A stretch of 64,000 nt of DNA, taken from assembly GCA_015075445.1 (NCBI GenBank), contig JABTUJ010000006.1, positions 62,001-126,000 of the forward strand, read 5' to 3'. The notes beneath the pieces were generated by a model. The model saw only the letters and a program-made list of their open reading frames with translations. It searched no databases and was not told where the DNA came from. The position numbers and the translations under genes are program-made. This document shows, in pieces, positions 33,779 to 42,300 of this stretch. This DNA is from Verrucomicrobiales bacterium (GTDB lineage Bacteria; Verrucomicrobiota; Verrucomicrobiia; Limisphaerales; J093). Position 1 is the first letter of the stretch, and each line of letters begins with the position of its first letter.

Positions 33779-35311
33779 CTAGCGCTTCTGAAGCGCCCGG
33801 AGATCGACGCTCGCGGCCCGCGCATAGACCGGCACGCGCGCCGTCAGGGCGTCGAAGCCGAAGAAGTAGCCCTTGGACTTGTCCGAACGACCGGTGCACT
33901 CGAATCGCAGCGTATGAGCACCGGCCGCGAGCGTGCGCATGCCCAACTTGTGGGGGGTCGGGGTGACGTTGGCGTTCTGGAGGTCAAACGTGCCCAGGTC
34001 CTGTCCATCCAGTTTCACGCGGTAGGTGCCATAGTCCCACGAGTGCGTCAGGCGCACCCAGAGCTCGGCGGTGAGGGATTGCTCGAGCGTGAACGGCACC
34101 TCGAGCCAGGCGTTCGCGTCGGTCGGACGGAACCAGAGCTGCTGGTTGTCCGTCGTGCCCCCGAGCGGCTGGACCTCCAGCGGCGCACCGGAATGGGTCG
34201 CCGTCGGGACGGCGCGATGGCCCACCAGAAGGGTCTGTTCGCGGAAGGGCAGGCGCTCGGGGCCGGGCGGCAGGGCCGGCCAGGGTTGATGCGGTTCGGT
34301 CTGGTACCAGAACGCCACACTCGACATCAGGTCGTCGCGCTCGATGAACCCGTCGACCTTGCCGTCGGGAAACGTCTGCGAGCCCTTGTGCTCGATCACG
34401 GCGCGGAGGGATCTGGTGAACACGACGGGGTCGGGGATGTGCCAGCGATAGGCCGTGCTGCGATCGCCCGTGCCGTACCCTTCCCAGAGCGGTGTCCCGT
34501 AGAACGGACCGTCCTGCTGCCGGAATCCCCAGGCGTCGCAGAAATAGTCCTCGGTGCCTGTGCCGCGCAGTTGCGGTTCCGTCGCGCCGTCGATGAAGAA
34601 GAAGTCATCACCCTCGCCGTACCAGCCGGGCGAGACGTGGTAGACGCTCTGGACGGTGCCAACGTAGTGGCCGCGCCCGACAATGTCGGCGAGCAGATAA
34701 TCGCGTCCCATCACGCACGGGTGTTCCTGGCGGTACATGGCGTGGAAGTAGGCGGTGTCCGCGGGGAGCACGGCGTGCTGCTGCCAGTCGACGTAATAGT
34801 AGAAGGCGTGGCAGCGGCGGTCGCTCTCGTTGGTGACGGTGATCCGCGCTGACTTCCGGAACGGCATAGGCCAGTAACAATTGCGGGCCCGGCCGTCGGA
34901 GGAGACGCGGACCGGCAGGGAGATGAAGGACTGATCCACGCCGTGGCCGACGCCGAAGAAGTCGCCGACGGGGCACTCCACGCTCGGGTGGGGTTCGCCG
35001 TCCCAGTACATGCGGAGGGTAAGGAGCCGGGAATAGAAGGGGGCCTCGTGGGCGATGGTGAACCAGATGTGGGTGATGACGCCGGGGCCGTCGAGTTCGG
35101 CCAGCGTGAGGGTGTCGCCGGGGGCGATGGGCCGGGCGTCGGCGTTACCGTGCTGCCAGTTGGCGTCCGAGGACGAGGCGCGGCGGGTTTCGTAGGACTT
35201 GAGCTGCTCGAGTCCGGCGAGCGGGTTGCCGAGGGAGAACTGGGCGCGGGCGGAGACCGCACCGAGGCTGAGCGCCGCCACGGCGAGGGCGAGGGGAAGG
35301 GTGGTTCTCAT
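33779..35311 (-). CDS. DUF2961 protein, GH172-like glycoside hydrolase, secreted
   Basis: This 510-residue protein has a signal peptide (LALAVAALSLGAVSARAQ) and a DUF2961 domain: RPIAPGDTLTLAELDGPGVI, YWDGEPHPSVECPVGDFFGVG, FFFIDGATEPQLRGTGTEDYF. DUF2961 is the core of GH172, in which difructose-anhydride-forming and alpha-D-fructofuranosidase or arabinofuranosidase activities are known; the carboxylates of ECP, GTEDYF and related loops fit. The ~120-residue C-terminal domain looks like a beta-sandwich. Substrate is not deducible. Start is ATG 35311. Confidence 0.85.
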   Translation of the reverse strand: MRTTLPLALAVAALSLGAVSARAQFSLGNPLAGLEQLKSYETRRASSSDANWQHGNADARPIAPGDTLTLAELDGPGVITHIWFTIAHEAPFYSRLLTLRMYWDGEPHPSVECPVGDFFGVGHGVDQSFISLPVRVSSDGRARNCYWPMPFRKSARITVTNESDRRCHAFYYYVDWQQHAVLPADTAYFHAMYRQEHPCVMGRDYLLADIVGRGHYVGTVQSVYHVSPGWYGEGDDFFFIDGATEPQLRGTGTEDYFCDAWGFRQQDGPFYGTPLWEGYGTGDRSTAYRWHIPDPVVFTRSLRAVIEHKGSQTFPDGKVDGFIERDDLMSSVAFWYQTEPHQPWPALPPGPERLPFREQTLLVGHRAVPTATHSGAPLEVQPLGGTTDNQQLWFRPTDANAWLEVPFTLEQSLTAELWVRLTHSWDYGTYRVKLDGQDLGTFDLQNANVTPTPHKLGMRTLAAGAHTLRFECTGRSDKSKGYFFGFDALTARVPVYARAASVDLRALQKR

Positions 35312-35378
35312 GAGATGGATGGGACGAGTTCGGGGGAGAGCCTGCCATGACCGCGGGCACGGGACAAGGCCCCGCCCA

Positions 35379-36040
35379 GGGGTCAGTCAATAGTATTGTG
35401 CTTTTTGGGGACCGGTTTCAGGTTTCAGGGACTGAGCCCGAAGGCGAAGGGCGAAGGAGGAAGGGCGAAGGGCGAAGGGCGAAGTTCGAAGGGCGAAGGA
35501 GGAAGGACGAAAAGCGCTGCTGGAAGTCGGCGCACTCCAGACGCTTCGCGAGGCCCCGGCAGAGGGGCGCGAGTCGCTCGCAGTCCGCGCTCTGCCCGGG
35601 GGTCAGTCAATAGTATTGTGCTTTTTGCGGTCCCTCACAGGTTTCAGGGACTGACCCCGATGGCGAAGTTCGAAGGCCGAAGTTCGAAGGCCGAAGTTCG
35701 AAGGCCGAAGTTCGAAGGGGGAAGGAGGAAGGACGAAAAGCGCCGCTGGAAGTCGGCGCACTCAACACGCTTCGCGAGGCCCCGGCAGAGAGGCGCGAGT
35801 CGCTCGCCGTCCGGCCCCCGCCCAGGGGTCAGTCAGTAGTATTGTGCTTTTTGGGGACGGTTCTCAGGTTTCAGGGACTGATCCCGATGGCGAAGGGCGA
35901 AGGCCGAAGTTCGAAGGGCGAAGTTCGAAGGGGGAAGGAGGAAGGACGAAAAGCGCTGCTGGAAGTCGGCGCACTCCAAACGCTTCGCGAGGCCCCGGCA
36001 AGGGGGGCGAGGCGTTCACAGTCCGGCCTCCGGCGGCGTT
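35379..36040. repeat. triplicated composite repeat (family E + C heptamers + family B)
   Basis: Three tandem composite units begin at 35379, 35599 and 35825 (220 and 226 bp apart). Each starts with family E, a 60-bp element bounded by GGGGTCAGTC and GACTGACCCC (or variants) containing AGTATTGTGCTTTTT and CAGGTTTCAGG. A heptamer run follows (GAAGGGC/GAAGTTC units), then family B (AAAAGCGCTGCTGGAAGTCG), then GAGGCCCCGGCA. The element occupies the gap upstream of the DUF2961 gene, between it and the subtilase gene. Confidence 0.9.
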
Positions 36041-36102
36041 CGAGGCTGCGATCGGCAGCGACGAAACGGTGCGGGTTGACGCAGTCGCGAGACGCTGTCG
36101 GC

Positions 36103-37485
36103 TCAGAAGTCGCCGACGTTCAGGCGTCCGCCGGTGACGCACTTGCCGGAGAGCGATGGGGTGGCGACGGCACTTTTGAGGACCTCGTTCTTGATCGTGG
36201 CGGCGGAGGCGCCGGGATGGGTTGCTGCGTAGAGGGCGCAGGCGCCGGTGACATGCGGGGCTGCCATGGAAGTGCCACTGTAGCTGGCGTAGCCGGAGAC
36301 AACCTTGCCCTTGGAGCTGACGGGCACGGTGGAGACGATCGCAGAACCGGGCGCGCCGAGGTCGACCGAGGTGGCGCCGTAGTTCGAAAAGCTGGAGAGG
36401 GCACCGTTCGAAGTGATCGACGCCACAGCAATGATGTTGTCATTGTCGTAGTTGTAGCTGGCGGGGTAGGAGGGCGACGTGTCGTTGTTGCTGCTGCTAT
36501 TTCCCGCCGAGGCGACGAAGAGGATGTCCCCGTCTCGGGCGCGCTTGATGGCGTCGTAAAGGCCCTGTGAGTACCCGCCGCCGCCCCAGGAGTTGTTGAG
36601 GGCGACGAGGTTGAGGCCGTGGCGGGTTTTGAGGTCGGTGAAGTAATCGACGGCCTTGATGGCGTTGGCGGTGGTGCCGCCGCGGCGGCCCAGGAACTTG
36701 GCGTTCAGCAGCTTGATGTTCCAGCAGACGCCGGCCACGCCCTTGTTGTTGCCGCCGACGGCGCCGATGGTGCCGGCCACGTGCGTGCCGTGGTCGTCGG
36801 TGGTGCCGTCGAAGACGGTGTTGTTGTTGCCGTCGAAGTCCCACCCGTAAACGTCGTCGACGTAGCCGTTGCCGTCGTCGTCGATGCCGTTGCCGGCGAT
36901 CTCACCCGGGTTAACGCCGGCGTTGGCCGCGAGGTCTTCGTGAGTGTACATGTAGCCTTCGTCGATGATGCCTACGTAGACCGTGGAATAGCCAGTTTTC
37001 CCCACTGCCCACGCCTCACCGGCCTGACTGCCGTATGGGTTGGCAGGCGAGGTGCCGTCGCCGTACATGCCCCACAGGCTGCCGTTGGTGTAGTAGGGGT
37101 CATTCGAGGTGGCGTGGTGCTGGTAGACCCAGTTGGGCTCGGCGAACTCGACGTTGGGATCGAGTTCGAGGCTGCGGACGGCGGCGGCGATGGCGAGGCC
37201 GGGCGGGAGCTTGACCAGTTCGAGGTCGCCCTTGCCGTCGGCGCGCCACTGACTGTTGACGACCCCTTCCTGCAAGCGGGCGCCGACGCGGCCGCGGGCG
37301 ATGGCTTTGGCGTCGTCGGAGACGCCGGGGAGATACTGGACGAGCAGTTCGTCGGAGACGTGCGGAGCGGTGGCGAGCGCGGCGAGGGCGAGGTCGGAAC
37401 GGCCCTGGGCGTGGGTGGGGACGGCGAGCGCCAGGGTGCAGAGAATCGTGCCGATGCAGGCGGCGGTGTTCCGGTTGGTTTTCAT
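36103..37485 (-). CDS. subtilisin-like serine protease (peptidase S8), secreted
   Basis: This 460-residue protein has a signal peptide (TILCTLALAVPTHAQG) and an inhibitor-like propeptide (LLVQYLPGVSDDAKAIAR). The S8 catalytic triad follows: Asp in VGIIDEGYMY, His in DDHGTHVAGTIGA, and Ser in SGTSMAAPHVTGA. The oxyanion Asn is in ALNNSWGGGG. The text around the Asp is atypical (IIDEG instead of IIDTG or VLDSG). A calcium-binding loop DDDGNGYVDD sits before the His. It is a secreted protease that degrades proteins outside the cell. Confidence 0.92.
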   Translation of the reverse strand: MKTNRNTAACIGTILCTLALAVPTHAQGRSDLALAALATAPHVSDELLVQYLPGVSDDAKAIARGRVGARLQEGVVNSQWRADGKGDLELVKLPPGLAIAAAVRSLELDPNVEFAEPNWVYQHHATSNDPYYTNGSLWGMYGDGTSPANPYGSQAGEAWAVGKTGYSTVYVGIIDEGYMYTHEDLAANAGVNPGEIAGNGIDDDGNGYVDDVYGWDFDGNNNTVFDGTTDDHGTHVAGTIGAVGGNNKGVAGVCWNIKLLNAKFLGRRGGTTANAIKAVDYFTDLKTRHGLNLVALNNSWGGGGYSQGLYDAIKRARDGDILFVASAGNSSSNNDTSPSYPASYNYDNDNIIAVASITSNGALSSFSNYGATSVDLGAPGSAIVSTVPVSSKGKVVSGYASYSGTSMAAPHVTGACALYAATHPGASAATIKNEVLKSAVATPSLSGKCVTGGRLNVGDF

Positions 37486-37555
37486 GAGGAACTGATTGAT
37501 TGGATTGGGTCAGCCTTTGCTACGGTGCAGAAAGTGGCGGGGAAGACGGGCAGGT

Positions 37556-37640
37556 GCAAGGGGAAAGTGGGAGGGAGGTTCGAAGGGCGAAGGGCGAAGG
37601 GCGAAAGTCGAAGGGGAACAGTCGAAGTTCGCAGTTCGAA
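37556..37640. repeat. family C heptamer run
   Basis: Units GGCGAAG, GTCGAAG and GTTCGAAG recur for about 85 bp upstream of the protease gene. The rest of the gap up to 37828 holds a family A hairpin. Confidence 0.7.
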
Positions 37641-37732
37641 GGGCGAGGGGCGGGGGGCGGGGGGCGGGAGAATTCGAAAGGGTAGACGGGATTCGGCCAA
37701 GGGTGGCCGGCGAAGCCGGACGGAGGGCCGCA

Positions 37733-37806
37733 CTGTAGGCGCCGACGTCAGGAGGCGAAGTGGGCCGGGTGGATCACCACGCCGCCTCCTGACGTCGGCG
37801 CCTACG
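37733..37806. repeat. family A hairpin repeat
   Basis: Arms CTGTAGGCGCCGACGTCAGG and its complement flank a loop of about 20 bp. The stem has C-G pairs where the 20.8 and 33.6 kb copies have G-C (TCAGG versus TGAGG), a paired change. Confidence 0.88.
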
Positions 37807-37828
37807 GTGTGGTTATCAGATTACCGGT

Positions 37829-39310
37829 TCAGGTGGAGGCGGGGGGGCGGGTGCGGCCGAGGAGGATGAGGACGAGGGCGAGGACGAAGGTGGCGCCGAG
37901 GACCAGGATCTTGAGGAAGAAGGAGGTGGACGGCGAGGAGGAGGCTTCGAGTTCGAGGCGGAGCTCGGCCCAGCGGTTGACCTCGAGCGGGCGGGTGAAG
38001 GTGAGGACACGCCCCTGATCCGGCAACGTGGCGCGGAGTGCAGCCGGGCTGGCGACCGCGGCGTCCTGCTGCTGGATAAGGCGTTCGGCGAAGCGGAGCT
38101 GGACGGCGTTGTCCTCGGCGGTGTTGCGCGCGAGGATCTCGCTGGCCTGTTGCTGGGTGTAGTTGAGCGCCTCGGTGCCGGGGCGCGAGGTGGGGGCAGC
38201 GGGTTCGCCGGCGACCTTGGCCTGGCGGAAGTTCAGCCCGACGATGGCCTGCTGCATCTTGAGGTTCTGGAGCTGGACCCGGGCATCCTCGTTGAAGGCG
38301 GCGTCGTGCTGCGAGAGGCCGTAGGCGTTCTGGAAGGCGCGGCGGGCCTGGAGGGTGTCGCCGGATTCGAGCAGGCGGTTGCCGAGGTTGAGGTACTGTT
38401 CGGCCTGCTGGGTTTGTTGGCGGAGCAGGACGGTTTCGTTGCTCAGATAAGAGCCGAGATCGAGGGGACCGGAGGGAGTGGCCAGGGCGGCTTCCTCGAG
38501 CTGGAGGGTGCCCTGCCAGTCATCGAGGTGCCATTTCTGGTTCAGGAAGACCTGCCAGGTGATGCGCTCGAGCGGGAGATCGAACCGGGGCCCATCGAGG
38601 TTGAGATCGAGGGCGCGCGTGCTGCCGCGACCGGGGCGGCTGGTGAAGAAGAACTCGACGCGGGTGGCCTGGCCTTCGGGCGCCGGTTTTTCGAGCGGGA
38701 TCAGCACCTCGTCCTGGTCGTGCCAGGGCCAGACGCCGGACTGGTTGACGAAGGCGAACCAGAAGCGGGCGTCCTTGGGGAGACGGAGATGGAGGAGGCG
38801 CTTGTCTCCGGGCAGGAGCTCGAGCTGGGCGTGGGTGAGCATGACGCCGTCGTCGGCGATGACGGACTTGAGATCGACGCGGGTGACGCGGGCGGGGAGG
38901 AGGCGGGCGGCCTCGAAGCGTTCGAGGCGCAGGGGCAAGCGGACGTCGGGCTCGACGAGGCGGAAGGTGTAATCGGCGGCGGCGGCCGGGAGGTCCTGCT
39001 GGAGCGCACGGGGGATGACCTGCCACTCGGTGGGCTGGAGGGCGGGAGGCGGGTCGTCGCTGCGGACCTGGAGGCGGCCCCCGGCTTGCACGGTGAAGAA
39101 GCCGCGCTGGAGGTTGACGTCGAGGGCCTGGATGCCGCGGACGGTGAGTTCGGTGGCCGCGGCAGGGACGGGGACGGTGTAGTTCAGTTGCAGGAGGTAA
39201 CGCCCGAGCATGCGGCGGTGCAGCTTGACCTCCCAATCGCGGGCGTCGGCGGTGGCGGGGGCGTCGGCGGCGACGAAGTCGGCCACCTGCTCGCCGCGAA
39301 AGCGGACGTT
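37829..39310 (-). CDS. C-terminal part of the giant two-module membrane protein, in a displaced frame
   Basis: From about 39310 to 37829 this frame continues the protein of the upstream frame that is interrupted near 39,300 (junction ...LRLPANAE / NVRFRGEQVADF). It supplies about 490 further residues, including a coiled or repeat-rich helical region (LRQQTQQAEQYLNLGNRLLE, QARRAFQNAYGLSQHDAAF) and a final membrane helix (FFLKILVLGATFVLALVLILL). A net +1 or -2 shift is needed. It is not likely to be an independent gene, since no start codon near the junction precedes a sensible N-terminus. Confidence 0.65.
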   Translation of the reverse strand, partial: NVRFRGEQVADFVAADAPATADARDWEVKLHRRMLGRYLLQLNYTVPVPAAATELTVRGIQALDVNLQRGFFTVQAGGRLQVRSDDPPPALQPTEWQVIPRALQQDLPAAAADYTFRLVEPDVRLPLRLERFEAARLLPARVTRVDLKSVIADDGVMLTHAQLELLPGDKRLLHLRLPKDARFWFAFVNQSGVWPWHDQDEVLIPLEKPAPEGQATRVEFFFTSRPGRGSTRALDLNLDGPRFDLPLERITWQVFLNQKWHLDDWQGTLQLEEAALATPSGPLDLGSYLSNETVLLRQQTQQAEQYLNLGNRLLESGDTLQARRAFQNAYGLSQHDAAFNEDARVQLQNLKMQQAIVGLNFRQAKVAGEPAAPTSRPGTEALNYTQQQASEILARNTAEDNAVQLRFAERLIQQQDAAVASPAALRATLPDQGRVLTFTRPLEVNRWAELRLELEASSSPSTSFFLKILVLGATFVLALVLILLGRTRPPAST

Positions 39311-42300
39311 CGGCGTTGGCGGGCAGGCGCAGGCGGAAGCCTTTGACGCCGGTGTTCTCGATCTCGTACTGGAGGTTGGCGAAGACCCGGAGCTGGGCCT
39401 CGCCGACGGTGACATCCTGGAGGCTGGTGAGCTGGATCCAGGCGTCGACGCGTTCGAGGTCGAGGGCGACCTGCCAGTCGGATTGGAGGAGGCGGAAGGC
39501 GAGCACGCCTTTCTGGCGGACGCCGGCCTGGGCGGGATCGAGCTGGGTGACGCCGTCGCGCTGGGCGACCTGGAGGCGGAGGCCTTGTTCGGGCACGATG
39601 AGCAATTGGCCGCGTTGTTTCTGGGCCTCGCGCAGGATCAAGCGCGGGACGGACCAACCGTTGGTGGCGCGGACGCCCGGGCCGGCGAGGGTGACGGTGA
39701 AGCTCTGGTCGCCCTCGGTCTTGCCCTTGAGATGGAGGGTGATGATGCGGCCGGCGTCGGTGCGCAGCTCGGTCCAATGGCTGAGCGCCGGGCCGCTGAG
39801 GGACTCGACCTCGAGGCCGGCGGGGAGCGGGAAAGTGAGCTTGAAGAGGCCGGCGCGGGTGATGGCGACGTTGAGGGTGGTGGCCAGGAGAGTGCGGTCT
39901 TCGCCCAGCGAGAGGGTTTGTTGGGACTCGACGCGGACATCGGGTTCGACGGCACTGGCGCGGAGGCGGATGAGGGCATCCGGGGTGGCGTAGCGGAAGG
40001 CGCGGCGGAGGGTCAGGCCGGGGACGGCGGTGCGGAGGGGTTCGAGAACGGCCGCGGGGAAATCCTCAAGGTTGAGGGCGGCGAGGGAGCCGGCGTCGAC
40101 GTCTTCGAGCTGGACCTCGTTGCCGGTGGCCACCCCGAGGAGCCCGACCTGGTCGGCGGCGCCGGGGACGCTGATGAGGCCGACCGGGTGGTCGAGGGGC
40201 AGCGGGCCCGTGGGGGACTGGGACTGGATGAGGAGGGCAAAGGGCCGCGCCTGGGCGGAGCTCAAGGAGACGCGAAGCCGGCGGGCGTCCGGGTCGAACC
40301 GCCACACGGAGAGCGCGGGGGCGTTGACGTCGGTGATGGTCGCGCCGGCGGGGATGTCGAAGAAGAGCTCGGTGAGTTCGCCCTGGGCGGGTCGGATCTG
40401 GACGGAGTGGAGTCCTGCGACGACGCCCCCGCCGGGGACATAGAGCTGGAACAACTCGGCATAGAACACGGCCTTCTCGCGGCGCGGATCGCGGCTGCGG
40501 GGTTTCCAGGCGATCCAGGCATCGGGGGTGGGGCTGAGGATCAGTTGGGCAACGGTGTTGGTGCCGGCGGGGTCGTCGGTGCGGTGGACGGACACGGCGC
40601 TGGGGGAGACGACCTCGACGTCACGGCCGACGACGGTGAGGGTGAGCGGGTTGACGAGGCCGGGCTGGGTGGGGAGGGCGAAGCCGCGCTCGGCCTCGCG
40701 CGCGGTGACCCTGGCTTCGTAGGTCAGGGTGGTTTCGACCCAGCCATCGGCTTCGGCGAGCAAGCTCTGTTGCCGGCGGCCTTGTTCCACGCCGGTGACG
40801 AGCCGGACCGCGGCGGTGCCGGTCTCGAGCCGGGTCAGGACACCCGGTTCGCGGAGGAGGGGCAGGGTTTGGCCCTGGCGGGCTTGCCAGCGGATGCGGG
40901 CGGTGCCGAAGACGAAGTCCTCTTCAACGCGCACTTCGTTGGCGACCTGGTCGGCCTGGGCAGGGCCGGGGTCTTTGGTGCGCCCGGGGGCGGGCTGGGC
41001 TTGGAGGCTGGCGGGGAGCAGCGGCACCAGGAGGCAGGCGAGCAAGGCGGCGGTGGCGGGGGCCGGGGCTGTGCGCGCGGCAAGCCACCACTGGCGGAGG
41101 CTGGGGATGAGGAGATGGGCGATGAGGAAAGCGAGAGCGAGGCCGAAGAACAGGGGAGCGCCGTGGGGTTGGCGGAGGACGGCCCAGGCGAGGAATCCCC
41201 AGCCGAGCGCGATGGCGAGCGGTCGCCGGCCGGCGTTCGGAGTGGCGAGGCTATAGAGCCAGGCCGCGAGGGCGAACCACGCGGGCCACCAACGCCAGAA
41301 TTGGGTCCAGGCCGAGGCAGTCAGCGGGAGGTTGGTCAACTCGACGCGCAGGGCGCTGTCGGGTGGCTGAACGGGGGCGAGGAAGCGGAGGTCGGTGGGC
41401 GACTGTGCAGTGTCCTCGCGGGCCCAGTCCATCAACTGGAAGAGCATCAGGACCGCGAGGACGGCGGCGGCGATGCTGGCCAGCCCGGCGAGGAATCGGC
41501 GCAGCGGGCGTGAGGTTGGGGGGGAGCCGGCGGCGGGCTGGAGGCGGGCGCGCCAAGTGAAGCGGGCGATGAGCACGAGCACGAGCGTCGCCAGGGCGGC
41601 GGTCCCAGCGCGGGCGCGGTCGGGACCGGAGAAGAGTCGGAGGAGGCCGGCGAAACCGGAGGCATCGGTCCAGCCTGCAAGTGGGGTGAGGGTGCCGCGG
41701 CGGAAGTGGAGGCGATGGCCGCGATCCGGGGTGAGCTGCCATTCGAGGAGGAGGACGGGGGCGGAGACGGCGGGAGCGGTGAGGGTGAGGTGACGGGCGT
41801 GGGTGGCTTTGGCGGCGAGGCTGACGGCGACTTCGTTGAGGGTGTTGGGGTCGGCGTGCTGGGGCAGCGGGATGAGGTTGGCGCGCTCGTCCTTGACGGG
41901 GACGACGGGGTTGCTGTTGACGGTAACGGCCCACAGCTCGGTGTCGGCGGGCAGTTCGAGGCGCAGGTGCGGGGTGCCTTTGTTTTTCACGAAGTAACGG
42001 GCGTCGGTGACGACCTGGCCTTCCTCGGAGATGCGGGTGGTGAGGGCGGCGCGGTCGACGACCTGGGAGAGCATTTCGCCCTGGGCAAGGGGTTTGAGGG
42101 CGAGTTCGAGGTTAAAGGGGCGGGCGGTGTAGCGGTAGGCGGCGAGGATGGGGGCGTCGAAGAAGAGGCGGTATTCGGCGGGGACTTCGCCGGGCTCGAG
42201 CGCGGTGAGTGAGGGCGAGACGTTGATGGGCTGGACGTGGAACTGGTACGTGCTGATGACGACGGTGTAGCCCTGTTCGGACTGGGCCTCGAGCGGGCGG

